Positions 33,695 through 42,868 of a stretch of 64,000 bases of DNA are shown here, one piece after another. The DNA lies in NCBI RefSeq assembly GCF_044466355.1, contig NZ_JBITMQ010000006.1, forward strand, positions 124,001 to 188,000. The letters are read 5' to 3'. A program made the position numbers and the translations under genes. Under the pieces are notes generated by a model. That model was not told where the DNA came from, did not search any database, and saw nothing but the letters and a program-made list of their open reading frames with translations. Origin of the DNA: Actinophytocola sp044466355 (GTDB lineage Bacteria > Actinomycetota > Actinomycetes > Mycobacteriales > Pseudonocardiaceae). The stretch's first letter is position 1; each line of letters opens with the position of its first letter.

Positions 33695-34075
33695 ATGTTC
33701 CTGCTCGTGGCCGTGGTCGTGCTGCTGCTCGCCGGGTGCGCGGGCCCGCCCGTGCCGGAGCCGCCCGCGCCGCGGCACGTCACGCTGCACGACCTGGTCG
33801 TCGAGTCCGTGCCCGCCGACACCGGGTTCTGGGCGAGGACGAGCGACGGTGACCGCGTCTGGGTGACGCTCGTCCTGCCAGAGCGGGCGCCGATGCCGGT
33901 ACAGGAAGGTGAACGCCTCGACGTCACCGGTGTCGTCGTGCGTCACGGACCGGGGTTCGCCGCGCGTGCCGGCGTGACCGCCGCCTGGGACGTCGAACTG
34001 CTGACCCGGCAGGGCAGCCACGTCCGGGTCGAACAGGCCGACGTACGGGTGGTCCCCGGCGCGCGGCGCGCCTAG
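33695..34075 (+). CDS. Small lipoprotein
   Basis: 126 aa. FLLVAVVVLLLAGC is a lipoprotein signal with the lipid-modified Cys15. The remainder is a beta-rich domain (VWVTLVLPERAPMPVQEGERLDVTGVVV) with an OB-fold-like strand pattern, similar to small secreted nucleic-acid/solute-binding OB proteins. No motif gives a function. It ends 2 nt before the stop of the convergent gene at 34077. Confidence 0.75.
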   Translation: MFLLVAVVVLLLAGCAGPPVPEPPAPRHVTLHDLVVESVPADTGFWARTSDGDRVWVTLVLPERAPMPVQEGERLDVTGVVVRHGPGFAARAGVTAAWDVELLTRQGSHVRVEQADVRVVPGARRA

Positions 34076-34076
34076 C

Positions 34077-34559
34077 TCACGCCGTGGTGAAGGCCTCCGC
34101 GCCCGCGGCGACGCGGTACGGCTCCAGCTCCGCGCGCTGCTGCTCCGCGCGGGCCACCAGGCGGTCGAAGTCGATGTCGTTCATGCGTGCGCGGAGCCCC
34201 GCGAGGTCGCCCAGGGTGTGCCACATCTGCTTCTTGCCGTCGATGCCCATGGTGAGCAGCTCCAGCTCCTCGAACCGGCTGAGCGGGGAGTAGCCCCGCA
34301 GCCTGCCGTTCGGCTTCAGCCTGCCGACCCGCTCGGCCGCCAGCGCGGCGACGTTCTTCACCGGGTCCGGCGTGATCCGCAGTCTGCGCATGATCTCGCG
34401 GAAGGTGTCGACGTCTTCGGCGACGGCCTTCGCCACCCGGTCGAGCGCCTCGCCCGTCTCGGTGCCCTCGTTGCCGCGCGCCGCGCGTCGTGCCAGCTCA
34501 CGCCAGCCGATGCCCATCGCCAGCTGGTCCCGCAGGTAGATACGGAGAAATTCGTCCAT
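34077..34559 (-). CDS. Helical-bundle protein of unknown function
   Basis: 160 aa, entirely helical and highly charged: MDEFLRIYLRDQLAMGIGWRELARRAAR, EDVDTFREIMRRLRITPDPVK, FEELELLTMGIDGKKQMWHTL. The pattern suggests a four-helix bundle; the His/Glu distribution is not clearly ferritin-like. The start at 34559 (MDEFLRI) is preferred over 34613, whose extra residues lack coding character. Divergent from the DUF4383 gene at 34646. Confidence 0.8.
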   Translation of the reverse strand: MDEFLRIYLRDQLAMGIGWRELARRAARGNEGTETGEALDRVAKAVAEDVDTFREIMRRLRITPDPVKNVAALAAERVGRLKPNGRLRGYSPLSRFEELELLTMGIDGKKQMWHTLGDLAGLRARMNDIDFDRLVARAEQQRAELEPYRVAAGAEAFTTA

Positions 34560-34645
34560 GCCCCGGGGATTCACACAGGTTCGGTGACCGAAACGGGGGT
34601 ATTCGGCCCGCATACCCGGTTCCGACGTTCGGAAGGGATGAGGAC

Positions 34646-35083
34646 ATGACCAGCACGGTGCACACGAGACATCCGGTCCAGGCGGCGGCCATGGTCGTCG
34701 CGGCGGTGTTCCTCCTGGTCGGGATCGCGGGGTTCATCCCCGGCCTGACCACCGACTACGACGGGATGACGTTCGCGGGCCACGAATCCACCGCGATGCT
34801 GCTCGGCGTCTTCCACGTCTCGATCCTCCACAACATCGTTCACCTGTTGTTCGGCATCGCCGGCCTGGCCCTCGCCAGGACGGTGTCCGGTGCGACGGCG
34901 TTCCTCATCTGGGGCGGCGTGGTCTACGCGCTCCTGTGGCTCTACGGGCTGTTCGTCGACCAGAGCAGCGCGGCGAACTTCGTGCCGGTCAACACGGCGG
35001 ACAACTGGCTGCACTTCGGTCTCGCCGTCCTCATGATCGGCCTCGGCGTCGCCCTCCGCGGCAGGCGCGCGGTCGCTCGCTGA
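34646..35083 (+). CDS. DUF4383 integral membrane protein (first copy)
   Basis: 145 aa, four helices: VQAAAMVVAAVFLLVGIAGF, FHVSILHNIVHLLFGIAGLAL, ATAFLIWGGVVYALLWLYGL and WLHFGLAVLMIGLGVAL. The FHVSILHNIVHLLFG and NTADNWLHFGLA stretches are the DUF4383 signature. A GGAAGGGATGAGG purine-rich SD precedes the ATG. Such proteins are common in actinomycete stress or stationary-phase regulons, but their biochemical role is unknown. Confidence 0.88.
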   Translation: MTSTVHTRHPVQAAAMVVAAVFLLVGIAGFIPGLTTDYDGMTFAGHESTAMLLGVFHVSILHNIVHLLFGIAGLALARTVSGATAFLIWGGVVYALLWLYGLFVDQSSAANFVPVNTADNWLHFGLAVLMIGLGVALRGRRAVAR

Positions 35084-35086
35084 CCC

Positions 35087-35132
35087 ACACGGAGGAAGGC
35101 CGGGATGCGCACGTCCCGGCCTTCCTCCGTGT
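35087..35132. terminator. Bidirectional terminator, 19-bp stem
   Basis: ACACGGAGGAAGGCCGGGA (35087-35105) pairs perfectly with 35114-35132 across an 8-nt loop. It starts 4 nt after the DUF4383 stop (35083) and ends 8 nt before the stop of the convergent acidic-protein gene (35140). Confidence 0.9.
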
Positions 35133-35139
35133 CAGGTGC

Positions 35140-35553
35140 TCATCGCCCGCGGTCGCGCGGTGTACGCAGTTCCCGTGCCACCGAACCGGCGCCCTCGTCG
35201 GCGGTCTGCCCGCGGCGGGCCTCCTCCGACGGCTCGTCGAAGTCACGGGCGAAGGAGACCTCGCCGTCGTCGGTGGCCGGGCGACCCTCGAGTTCGCCCT
35301 CGGCGTCCATCCGGTCCACCTCGTCGCGTGGTTCGCGGGGGAGATCGGTGTCGGGGCGTTCCTCGCGGAGGCGCTCGTCCAGGTTCCGGCCCTCGCGTTC
35401 CTCACGCTCGGTGAGCCCCTGCTCCACCACCGGGGACCAGTGCTCCGGCGGGTCCATGCCCTCTTCGAGGGGGTCGAGCCGCAGGCGGTCCTCGTCCAGG
35501 TCCTCGGCGGCGTTGTGGCCCTCGGGGTCCGGGTCGGCCGGTGTGTCCGTCAT
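35140..35553 (-). CDS. DUF5709-like acidic protein
   Basis: 137 aa, very acidic and hydrophilic (DLDEDRLRLDPLEEGMDPPEHWSP), with EREEREGRNLDERLREERPD, a pattern I recognise from DUF5709 proteins of actinomycetes. Predicted disordered, no signal. Frequently found next to stress membrane proteins such as DUF4383, as here on both sides. Function unknown. Confidence 0.75.
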   Translation of the reverse strand: MTDTPADPDPEGHNAAEDLDEDRLRLDPLEEGMDPPEHWSPVVEQGLTEREEREGRNLDERLREERPDTDLPREPRDEVDRMDAEGELEGRPATDDGEVSFARDFDEPSEEARRGQTADEGAGSVARELRTPRDRGR

Positions 35554-35638
35554 GATCGTCTCCTCCTGCGTGTCGGACCAACCGGGTGCCCGCGATCCAC
35601 GCCCGGAAAACCGCCGGGGCCCCTCGGCGGCCTGTAGG

Positions 35639-36052
35639 TCAGCCTTCCGCCCTCATGCGCAGGGCGTAGACGTACACGCAGGTCACGGCGGACAGCGCGT
35701 ACAGGCCCACGTTCCACCACGTCATGTGCAGCGGGTCGCCGACGTCGCCGACCACGTTGGCGACCACACCGAACGCGGTCATCGCGACGAACACGATCGT
35801 GGCGACCGCGGCGAAGGCGCTCGCGCCCCGGCGGAGCGCCGCCAGCACCGCGATCACGCCCAGCGCGCCGTGCGCGACGATCAGCAGCCTGCTGAGCCCG
35901 AACACTCCGAGTAGCCGCGCGTTCTCCGACTCGCGGATGCTGCCCCAACCGAGGACGGCGAGCCCGATCACGGCCAGTGCCAGGTACACCACCCCGAGCA
36001 CCAGGACGATCAACCGGGCCCGGCCCGCCGCCTTCGGGAGTGTCTCGGTCAC
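35639..36052 (-). CDS. DUF4383 integral membrane protein (second copy)
   Basis: 137 aa, four helices: RLIVLVLGVVYLALAVIGLAVLG, LLGVFGLSRLLIVAHGALGVIAVLAAL, AVATIVFVAMTAFGVVANVVG and WWNVGLYALSAVTCVYVYAL. GTG start at 36052 supported by a GGAGGTGAGG SD 8 nt upstream. It is related in layout to the copy at 34646 but diverged; the first copy's conserved His residues are largely replaced. Divergent from the LuxR-type regulator. Confidence 0.85.
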   Translation of the reverse strand: MTETLPKAAGRARLIVLVLGVVYLALAVIGLAVLGWGSIRESENARLLGVFGLSRLLIVAHGALGVIAVLAALRRGASAFAAVATIVFVAMTAFGVVANVVGDVGDPLHMTWWNVGLYALSAVTCVYVYALRMRAEG

Positions 36053-36124
36053 GGTCCTCACCTCCACGATGACGTGGAATTCCCGGTCGGACCGGGCGGG
36101 AAACACGGTGCGTGTTTGAATCCG

Positions 36125-37099
36125 ATGATGTTGGAAGCCATCGGGTTGACGGGTGACCAGGAGCGGGTCTACCGGGCGGTGCTGACCACGCACCGGGCCA
36201 GGCCCGAGGTGGTCGCGGAGCGGACGGGCCTCGGCACGGCGGCTGTCACGGCGGTGCTCAGCTCCCTGCACGACCTGGGCCTGCTCAGCAAGGCCGCCCC
36301 GGACCGGCCGGAGTACACCCCGGTGCCGCCGGACGCCGCGTTCGGGCCGCTGCTGCTGCGTGGCCAGGAGGCACTGGAGACCGCCCGAGGCAGCGTCGCC
36401 GACCTGGTCGAGCAGTACCGGGACACCACGCGGCGCCGGGACTCCGCGCGGCTCGTCGAGGTGATCACCGGCGCGGCCGCGATCCGCCAGCAGGTGATGA
36501 ACCTGCAACTCACGGCCCGCGGCGACCTGCGGTGGTTCTGCCGTGCCGGGCACGTCGCGATGCCGTCGGCGGACAACACCGAGGAGTTCGAGGCACTCGC
36601 GCGTGGCGTGACGTACCGGGTGCTGTACGAGACCGCGCTCGTCGAGGAACCCGGCATGATCGCCGACATCGAGCGCGGGGTGCGGCACGGCGAGGTCGCC
36701 AGGGCGACCGCGCACCTGCCGATCCGGCTCATGATCGCCGACGGCGTGGTGGCGCTGTGCCCGCTGGTCCAGCACACCGAGAACGGCGACGAGCCGACCG
36801 CGGCCTTGGTGCACGACTCGAGCCTGCTCGCGGCCTTGATCGCGTTGTTCGAGGCGTACTGGGAACGCGGCTCACCACTGGTCTTCGACGACGATGACAC
36901 CGGCCACCTCGCCGACGACGAACGGCAACTGCTCGCACTGCTGGTCGCGGGCGTCACCGACAAGGCCGTAGCCACCGCGCTGAAGGTCAGCCAACGCACC
37001 GTCCAGCGCCGCATCCAGGACCTGATGCGCCGCGTCAACGCGGACACCCGCATGCAACTGGCCTGGGAAGCAAGCAAACGAAACTGGCTAACCGACTAA
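36125..37099 (+). CDS. TrmB/LuxR-type transcriptional regulator
   Basis: 324 aa. N-terminal winged-helix TrmB-like segment (TGDQERVYRAVLTTHRARPEVVAERTGLGTAAVTAVLSSLHDLGLL), a central PLD/TrmB-like sensing region (about 100-240) and a C-terminal LuxR HTH (LADDERQLLALLVAGVTDKAVATALKVSQRTVQRRIQDLM). Proteins with this double-HTH plan often control secondary metabolism or antibiotics. The TAA stop at 37097-37099 overlaps the outer arm of the palindromic element. Confidence 0.85.
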   Translation: MMLEAIGLTGDQERVYRAVLTTHRARPEVVAERTGLGTAAVTAVLSSLHDLGLLSKAAPDRPEYTPVPPDAAFGPLLLRGQEALETARGSVADLVEQYRDTTRRRDSARLVEVITGAAAIRQQVMNLQLTARGDLRWFCRAGHVAMPSADNTEEFEALARGVTYRVLYETALVEEPGMIADIERGVRHGEVARATAHLPIRLMIADGVVALCPLVQHTENGDEPTAALVHDSSLLAALIALFEAYWERGSPLVFDDDDTGHLADDERQLLALLVAGVTDKAVATALKVSQRTVQRRIQDLMRRVNADTRMQLAWEASKRNWLTD

Positions 37100-37662
37100 C
37101 CCCGCGAGTCACGCCCCAGAACACAGCGAGTCACGCGCAGAAACACCGCGAGTCGCGCGCCCGGGCATACCGAGTTGTCAGTTTCGTGCCGCCGGGCGTC
37201 CGGGCGTGTGCACGAAACCGACAACTCAGTGTGTGCGGGCGCGNNNNNNNNNNNNNNNNNNNNNNNNNNNNNNNNNNNNNNNNNNNNNNNNNNNNNNNNN
37301 NNNNNNNNNNNNNNNNNNNNNNNNNNNNNNNNNNNNNNNNNCGCGACTCGCGGTGTTCTGGGGCGCGACTCGCCGGGGTGGAGCTGCGCGAGTCGCGTGC
37401 CCTGGCTTATTGAGTTGTCGGTTTTGTGCTGCGCGGGTAGGGCAGGTGTGTGCACGAAATCGACAACTCGGTGTGTGCGGGCGCGCGACTCGCGGTGTTC
37501 TGGGGCGCGACTCGCCGGGGTGGAGCTGCGCGAGTCGCGTGCCCTGGCTTATTGAGTTGTCGGTTTTGTGCTGCGCGGGTGGGCGGGTGTGTGCACGAAA
37601 CCGACAACTCGGTGTGTGTGGGCGCGCGACTCGCGGTGTTCTGGGGCGTGACTCGCGGGGTT
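37098..37662. repeat. Composite palindromic repeat element with tandem 141/142-bp units
   Basis: The region is framed by a perfect 27-bp inverted repeat: 37098-37124 and 37636-37662. Inside, units of 141-142 bp begin at 37342, 37484 and (partial) 37625. Each unit has a hairpin built on CGCGACTCG/CGAGTCGCG and a second on GAGTTGTCGGTTTTGTGC pairing with GCACGAAACCGACAACTC, at 37412-37429 with 37452-37469 and 37554-37571 with 37593-37610. A related left copy is at 37172-37227. The TAA stop codons of both flanking convergent genes fall at the two outer ends. No coding function. Confidence 0.9.
37244..37341. other. Assembly gap (98 N)
   Basis: A run of 98 undefined bases inside the tandem palindromic repeat, most likely where assembly failed because of the hairpins and repeated units. 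The true length is unknown; further repeat copies may be missing. Confidence 0.99.
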
Positions 37663-40600
37663 ATAGGGCGTGGGCTCTGGTGATTGTTTGCTCGATTTTG
37701 TTGCCTGACTGGTCGGTGGCTGTGATTTTCAGGGTTGCGGAGGTTTTGCCTTGTGGGTGGTGGACTGTGGCTCGGTGGTGGCGGTCCAGGCGGACCGGGG
37801 TCCACGTGTGGCCGTCGTCGTAGGACAGCCATGCCTGGGCCGTGCGGATGTGTGGTGCCGGTAGGCCGTCCTGGTGGCGGAACGTGAGGGCCAGCCTCGT
37901 GGTGCGGTTCGCCCTGTCGGTCAGGTCGGTGTCCACGTCGTAGTCCACCTGAAGCAGCGGCAGCAGTGCGTGCTCGGTGTGCCCGGAGCGGAACGTCCAC
38001 GCCGTCTCCGTCGCGGTCGCGTACTGCCACTCCGGAGTGGACCGGCCCGTCGACAGTTCCAGCCGGTACGTCGCCTCGCCCGCCGGGACGCCGAACGTGC
38101 CCCACGCGTACGGGGCCTCCGCGAGCAGCGAACCGTTGCGGTACAGGCGTGCCGACGACGTGTCCGGCTTGGTGCCGATGCCGCCCTCGAGGAAGCCCTG
38201 GTGCCCGGCCGCGTCCACGAACTCCGGGATCCGCACGGACAGCACGTCACCGTCCCGTGTGGACTCCGGGCCGCCGCGCGGGATGGCGGGCCGCACGACC
38301 GGTCCGTACCACGACTCGGTGAGCCGCTCCCCGGCACGGAACGTCCGAGGCGTGTCCACCAAGCCTCCCGCCAGCGGCTGCATGCTCTCCCAGCTGCGGT
38401 AGTGGCGCACGCGGTGCTGCCACGTCGTCGCGCCGGCCGTGACCGTCTCCGTCCTGGTCACGCCGGTCGGCATCACCCGCTGGTACTGGTTGATCGCGGT
38501 CGTCTGCCACGGCCGCCACGCGAACCGCTGCTCCTTGGCGTACCGCTCGCCACCCGACTCGTGGTACTCGGCACGCACGGTCGCCGAGTTGCGGTCCGAC
38601 ACCCGGTGCACGACCTCGCGCGGCACCCGGTCCCGTTCCACCTGCATGACGTCGTACAGGTACGGACTGTCCACAGTGCCCGTCAGCGTCACCGGCACCC
38701 GGCCGCGGTCGATCGCCCGTGCCAGCGCCGCGCCCTCGGCGGGCCGGACCGTCGCGACCGGCGCCGCGAGACCGGCGGCCTCGGCGGCGGTCGCCGCCGT
38801 CGTGCCGTACGTCGGCAACGTCAGCAGCGCCAGCACCGCACCCGCGTTCTTCGCCGCTTCCGCGATCGCCGTGTAGTCGTGGTCCAACGACGGCGGCACG
38901 AGCACGACCTTGCCACGCACCTCCGGCCCGAAGTCGCCGGCGGGCACGATCTCGAGCGTGCGTCGCCCGTCCAGCTTCGGCGAGTCGCCGAGATACCTGG
39001 GTTCGAAGTCCACAGTGGACGTGTCGGCCCACAGCGGTGGCGCGGTCAGGCTCCACCGGGCACCGAACTCGAACACGCCGGACGGCGCGGTGACCGTCGG
39101 GGACACCCACAGCTCACGCGTGTTGGGGTACTTCATCGCGTAGTTGCTGATGTCGCGCTGTCCGAACTCGCGGTGCACGTAGAAACTGAAGATCCCCTGC
39201 TGTGTCGCGCGTTGGGGCGTCTCGACCCGCACCCGCGTGGTCTTGGCGGCGTCCAGCACGTACTCGCGGTCGCCGGTGACCTCGAACGCCGGATCGGCGA
39301 TCTGGTAGGCGACGTCCCGGGACGTCAGCATCGCCGCGAGGTAGTTGACACCCTCGGGCAGTTCGACGGTCCGCGAGCCGCCGTCCGGGATCCAGGTCAC
39401 CACGTCCTGCCGCTGGTCGGCGCCGTACACGACGAGGTACGCGGTGAACAGGTCCTCCCCGTCGCGGCCCTGCGCGCGGAACGTGACCTCGTGCGTCGGC
39501 GCCGTCTCGACCACGCCGACCGCGGTGCGCACGCTGACGTCACCCGACGTGGCGACGAGCAGCCCGCCGTGCGCGCCCGGCTCGACCAGCGCCGGGTCGG
39601 CCGTCACCGGCACGGTCGCGGTGCCGTGCGCCGGAACCTCCACACTGGACTGTCCAAGTTGGACAGGTGCGGTGGTGGTGAGCGCGAGTGACACCGGTGC
39701 GCCGGTGGTGTTGACGTAGGTGACGTCGCGGGTGACCGGCTCGGTCAGCTCGCCGAAGTCGACCGTGCTGTCGGCGTACACGCCCTGCGCGACCGCGCGG
39801 TCCACCGCGACCCGGCCGCCGCCGTGCTCGTACACCGACCGCGCCGGGTCGCCGACCGCCGTGCTGACGAGCGCGTCCTTGAGCTGCTGCCCGGTCCACT
39901 CGGGGTGGCGCTGCGCGAGGATCGCGGCGGCACCGGCGACGTGCGGCGCGGCCATGGAGGTGCCGGACGCGGTCGTGTAGTGGTCGTCGACCGGCGTGCC
40001 CATGGCGGTGCCCGCGGCACGGGCGGCGACGATGCCCACGCCGGGCGCGGTGATGTCCGGCTTCAGCCCCAGGTCGCCGACTCGCGGGCCGCGGCTGGAG
40101 AACGGCGCCAGCGACTCGTCGCGGTCCACGGCGCCGACGGTGAGCGCCGCGGTCGCGCTGCCCGGCGAACCGACCGTGCTCGCGCCGTTCTCACCGTCGT
40201 TGCCCGCGGACACCACGAACAGAGTGCCGGTCTCGGCGGTCAGCGCGTCCACGGCCTGGCTGAGCGGGTCGGTGCCGTCGGTCGGGCCGCCGCCGAGACT
40301 CATGTTGACCACCTCCGCGCCGGACCGCGCCGCCCACTCCATCCCGGCGAGCACCCACGACTCCATGCCGTAACCGTCGTCGCCGAGCACCTTGCCGACG
40401 ATGACGTCCGCGCCGGGCGCCACGCCCTTGCGCTGCCCGCCCGACGCCGAGCCGGTGCCCGCGACGGTCGCGGCCACGTGCGTGCCGTGTCCGAAGTGGT
40501 CGGTCGTGTCGGGGCTCTCGGTGAAGTTCTCGGCCGCCGTGACCACGCCCGCGAGGTCCGGGTGCGTGGCGTCGTAGCCGGTGTCGAGGACGGCGACGGT

Positions 40601-41179
40601 GGTGCCGGTGCCGTCGAAGCCCGCCGCCCACGCCGACGGCGCGCCGATCTGCGGCACGCTGTGTTCGAGGTCCACCTTGATGCGGCGGTCGAGGTCGATG
40701 TGCTGGACCGCCTTGTCGGCCAGCACACTCGGCGTCGCGCGGGTGGCGCGGCCGTTGATGCTGGCGAGATCGAGGCCCGGCGCCGTGCGCCTGGCGCGGT
40801 CCGCGTAGGTGACGATCACCGGCAGCGTGCCGGTGAAGCCCTGCTCGACCAGCCCGGTCACGTCGAACAACGCGGGGTCGAGCCGGTCGCCGAGCTGGGG
40901 GACGACGTCGGCGGGCAGCACGGACAGCCGCCCGTCCACCTCGTGCTGGGTGAACGTGACGTGGTCGCGGCCCGGGCCGGGTTCGATCGTGGCGGCCTGC
41001 CTGCCGCCCGGCAACCGTTCGAGGTGTACGACGTCGCCGGTGACGAGCGTGACGGAGACGGCGGTGCCCCGCGCGTCCGGCTTGGGCGCGGGTGCCGCGG
41101 CGGCGGTGGGCACGGACACGGTCGCCAGCACGGTGACGGCGCCGAGCGCGACGGTGAGTGCACGGGATCTCCACTGCAT
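37661..41179 (-). CDS. Secreted S8 subtilisin-like serine protease (large)
   Basis: 1172 aa. Signal peptide (ALTVALGAVTVLATVSVPTAAAA), propeptide, then S8 domain with catalytic D199 (AVLDTGYD), H231 (FGHGTHVA), oxyanion N327 (SAGNDG) and S408 (SGTSMAAPHVAG). A PA-like insert appears near residues 740-830, and a long C-terminal beta-rich region (about 830-1172) probably aids substrate binding. The size and plan match large actinomycete S8 peptidases. Its TAA stop lies on the outer arm of the palindromic element. Monocistronic; the next gene upstream starts 87 bp away on the same strand. Confidence 0.94.
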   Translation of the reverse strand: MQWRSRALTVALGAVTVLATVSVPTAAAAPAPKPDARGTAVSVTLVTGDVVHLERLPGGRQAATIEPGPGRDHVTFTQHEVDGRLSVLPADVVPQLGDRLDPALFDVTGLVEQGFTGTLPVIVTYADRARRTAPGLDLASINGRATRATPSVLADKAVQHIDLDRRIKVDLEHSVPQIGAPSAWAAGFDGTGTTVAVLDTGYDATHPDLAGVVTAAENFTESPDTTDHFGHGTHVAATVAGTGSASGGQRKGVAPGADVIVGKVLGDDGYGMESWVLAGMEWAARSGAEVVNMSLGGGPTDGTDPLSQAVDALTAETGTLFVVSAGNDGENGASTVGSPGSATAALTVGAVDRDESLAPFSSRGPRVGDLGLKPDITAPGVGIVAARAAGTAMGTPVDDHYTTASGTSMAAPHVAGAAAILAQRHPEWTGQQLKDALVSTAVGDPARSVYEHGGGRVAVDRAVAQGVYADSTVDFGELTEPVTRDVTYVNTTGAPVSLALTTTAPVQLGQSSVEVPAHGTATVPVTADPALVEPGAHGGLLVATSGDVSVRTAVGVVETAPTHEVTFRAQGRDGEDLFTAYLVVYGADQRQDVVTWIPDGGSRTVELPEGVNYLAAMLTSRDVAYQIADPAFEVTGDREYVLDAAKTTRVRVETPQRATQQGIFSFYVHREFGQRDISNYAMKYPNTRELWVSPTVTAPSGVFEFGARWSLTAPPLWADTSTVDFEPRYLGDSPKLDGRRTLEIVPAGDFGPEVRGKVVLVPPSLDHDYTAIAEAAKNAGAVLALLTLPTYGTTAATAAEAAGLAAPVATVRPAEGAALARAIDRGRVPVTLTGTVDSPYLYDVMQVERDRVPREVVHRVSDRNSATVRAEYHESGGERYAKEQRFAWRPWQTTAINQYQRVMPTGVTRTETVTAGATTWQHRVRHYRSWESMQPLAGGLVDTPRTFRAGERLTESWYGPVVRPAIPRGGPESTRDGDVLSVRIPEFVDAAGHQGFLEGGIGTKPDTSSARLYRNGSLLAEAPYAWGTFGVPAGEATYRLELSTGRSTPEWQYATATETAWTFRSGHTEHALLPLLQVDYDVDTDLTDRANRTTRLALTFRHQDGLPAPHIRTAQAWLSYDDGHTWTPVRLDRHHRATVHHPQGKTSATLKITATDQSGNKIEQTITRAHAL

Positions 41180-41266
41180 GCTCCGTAGGCTCGTGCCCTT
41201 ACCTGCCCGTTGTCAGCAGTGGGCGCTGTCCAAGCTGCGACATGTCGTAACTCGGACACGGGCGAC

Positions 41267-42868
41267 CTACCGGAACGCCTCCGCCAGCCACCACGAGCCA
41301 CCGTCGTCGGTGATCTTCGCGTCGATCAGCAGGGGGCGGTCGCGGGGGCCGTCGAGCCACCGCGGCACACCGTCGAGGTCGGCGACCGAGCGGACGGTCA
41401 GGCCCGCCCACCCGAACCCCGCGCCGATCGCGGCGAGGTCGGTGTCCGGGAACCTGACGCTCGTCAGGTTCGCGTCCGCGCCGAAGTGGTGGATCTCCGC
41501 GCCGTACGCGGCGTCGTCGTACACGACCGCCACCATCGGGATGCCCAGCCGCGTCACGGTCTCCATCTCGGCGACACCCATCAGGAAGCCACCGTCGCCC
41601 AGCGCCGCGACGGACAGCCTGCCGGGCTGCGCGATCGCCGCGCCGACAGCGGTGGCGAGTCCGAGACCGATCGACTGGAACGCCTGCGTGAAGCAGAACC
41701 CGTACTCGTCGGGCACGGACAGGTACGCGCTCGGGTACCCCATGAAGTTCCCCGAGTCCACGGACACGACCCGCTCGGCGGGCAGCAGCTCGTCGAGCCG
41801 CGCGCTCAGCACGCGCGGGTCGATGCGGTCCGATGTGGACTCGTCGGCGGGCGGGGTCCGGCGGACGTCGCCGACGGGCGCGGTGCGGTAACCGTCCTGT
41901 GTGTACCCGTCGAGCGCGGCGAGCACGTCCCGCGCGGTCCGCGCCACGTCACCGACCACGCCGAGGTCGGCGCGCGTGTGCGCGCCGAACGCCGCCGGTT
42001 CCAGGTCGACCTGCGCGACCGTCGCGTCGAGCAGCGTGCCGTGCCTGGTCGTCCACTTGTTGAGCGCGCAGCCCCAGCCGACGACCAGGTCCGCCCCGGC
42101 GATCAGCGACGCCGTCCGGTCCGAGGCGAACCCGCCCGAGATCCCCAGCGACCACGGGTCACCGGCGAACAACCCGTGCGCCACCGCCGACGTCGCCAGC
42201 AGCGCGCCCGTGGCGTCCGCCAGCGCGCGCAGTTCACCCGCCGCGTGCCGGGCGCCCCGTCCCGCCACGAACACCGGTCGTGCCGCCGCGCGGAGGAGGT
42301 CCGCGAGTGCGGTCACCGATTCCGCGTCCGGCCGGACGGGCCGCGGTGCGGCGGGCACGGTCACCGGCGCGGGGACCGCGGGAGCGGCCTGCACGTCGAG
42401 GGGCAGGTTCAGCACCACGGTCCGCCGCTCGTGCACGGCCGTCCGGTACGCCCGCACGGTGTCCGCCACCGCCGACGCGGGCGAGTGGACCCGCTCGGAC
42501 ACCGCGCCCGTCGCGCGGATCGCGGCGTCCTGGTCGATCCGGAAGTTCGCGGTCACCGCGGCACCTGCCGTGTCGGCCGTCAGCACCAGCAGCGGCGTCC
42601 GGCTCTTCGCCGCCTCGGTGACCCCGGTCAGCGCGTTCGTGAGCCCACAGCCCTGGTGCAGCGAGACCACCGGCAGCCTGCCGCTCATCCGCGCGTACGC
42701 GTCGGCCATCACCGTCGCGCCGCACTCGTGGCGGGCCGCCACGTAGGGCACCCCGCCCGCCAGCAACGCGTTGGTCACCGCGAAGTTGCCGCTGCCCACC
42801 ACCCCGAACGCCTGCGCCGCCCCGAGTTCGGCGAGGGTGGCGCCGACCAGCTCCGCGGTCGTGCTCAC
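41267..42868 (-). CDS. Thiamine-diphosphate-dependent enzyme (acetolactate synthase/decarboxylase-like)
   Basis: 533 aa. N-terminal Pyr domain with catalytic Glu in ARHECGATVMADAYAR, central nucleotide-like domain, and C-terminal PP domain with GDGGFLMGVAEMETVTRLGIPMVAVVYDD (the GDG...N/D metal and ThDP motif). GTG start at 42868 in a GTGA overlap with the cyclase gene. The pairing with a cyclase/kynurenine-formamidase-like hydrolase suggests a catabolic pathway for a cyclic or keto-acid substrate; which one cannot be said. Last gene of the long leftward run from asnB. Confidence 0.88.
   Translation of the reverse strand: MSTTAELVGATLAELGAAQAFGVVGSGNFAVTNALLAGGVPYVAARHECGATVMADAYARMSGRLPVVSLHQGCGLTNALTGVTEAAKSRTPLLVLTADTAGAAVTANFRIDQDAAIRATGAVSERVHSPASAVADTVRAYRTAVHERRTVVLNLPLDVQAAPAVPAPVTVPAAPRPVRPDAESVTALADLLRAAARPVFVAGRGARHAAGELRALADATGALLATSAVAHGLFAGDPWSLGISGGFASDRTASLIAGADLVVGWGCALNKWTTRHGTLLDATVAQVDLEPAAFGAHTRADLGVVGDVARTARDVLAALDGYTQDGYRTAPVGDVRRTPPADESTSDRIDPRVLSARLDELLPAERVVSVDSGNFMGYPSAYLSVPDEYGFCFTQAFQSIGLGLATAVGAAIAQPGRLSVAALGDGGFLMGVAEMETVTRLGIPMVAVVYDDAAYGAEIHHFGADANLTSVRFPDTDLAAIGAGFGWAGLTVRSVADLDGVPRWLDGPRDRPLLIDAKITDDGGSWWLAEAFR

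Noticed and set aside
37244..37341. Peptides reading through the N run.
   Set aside because: They are artefacts of the gap and of repeat DNA.
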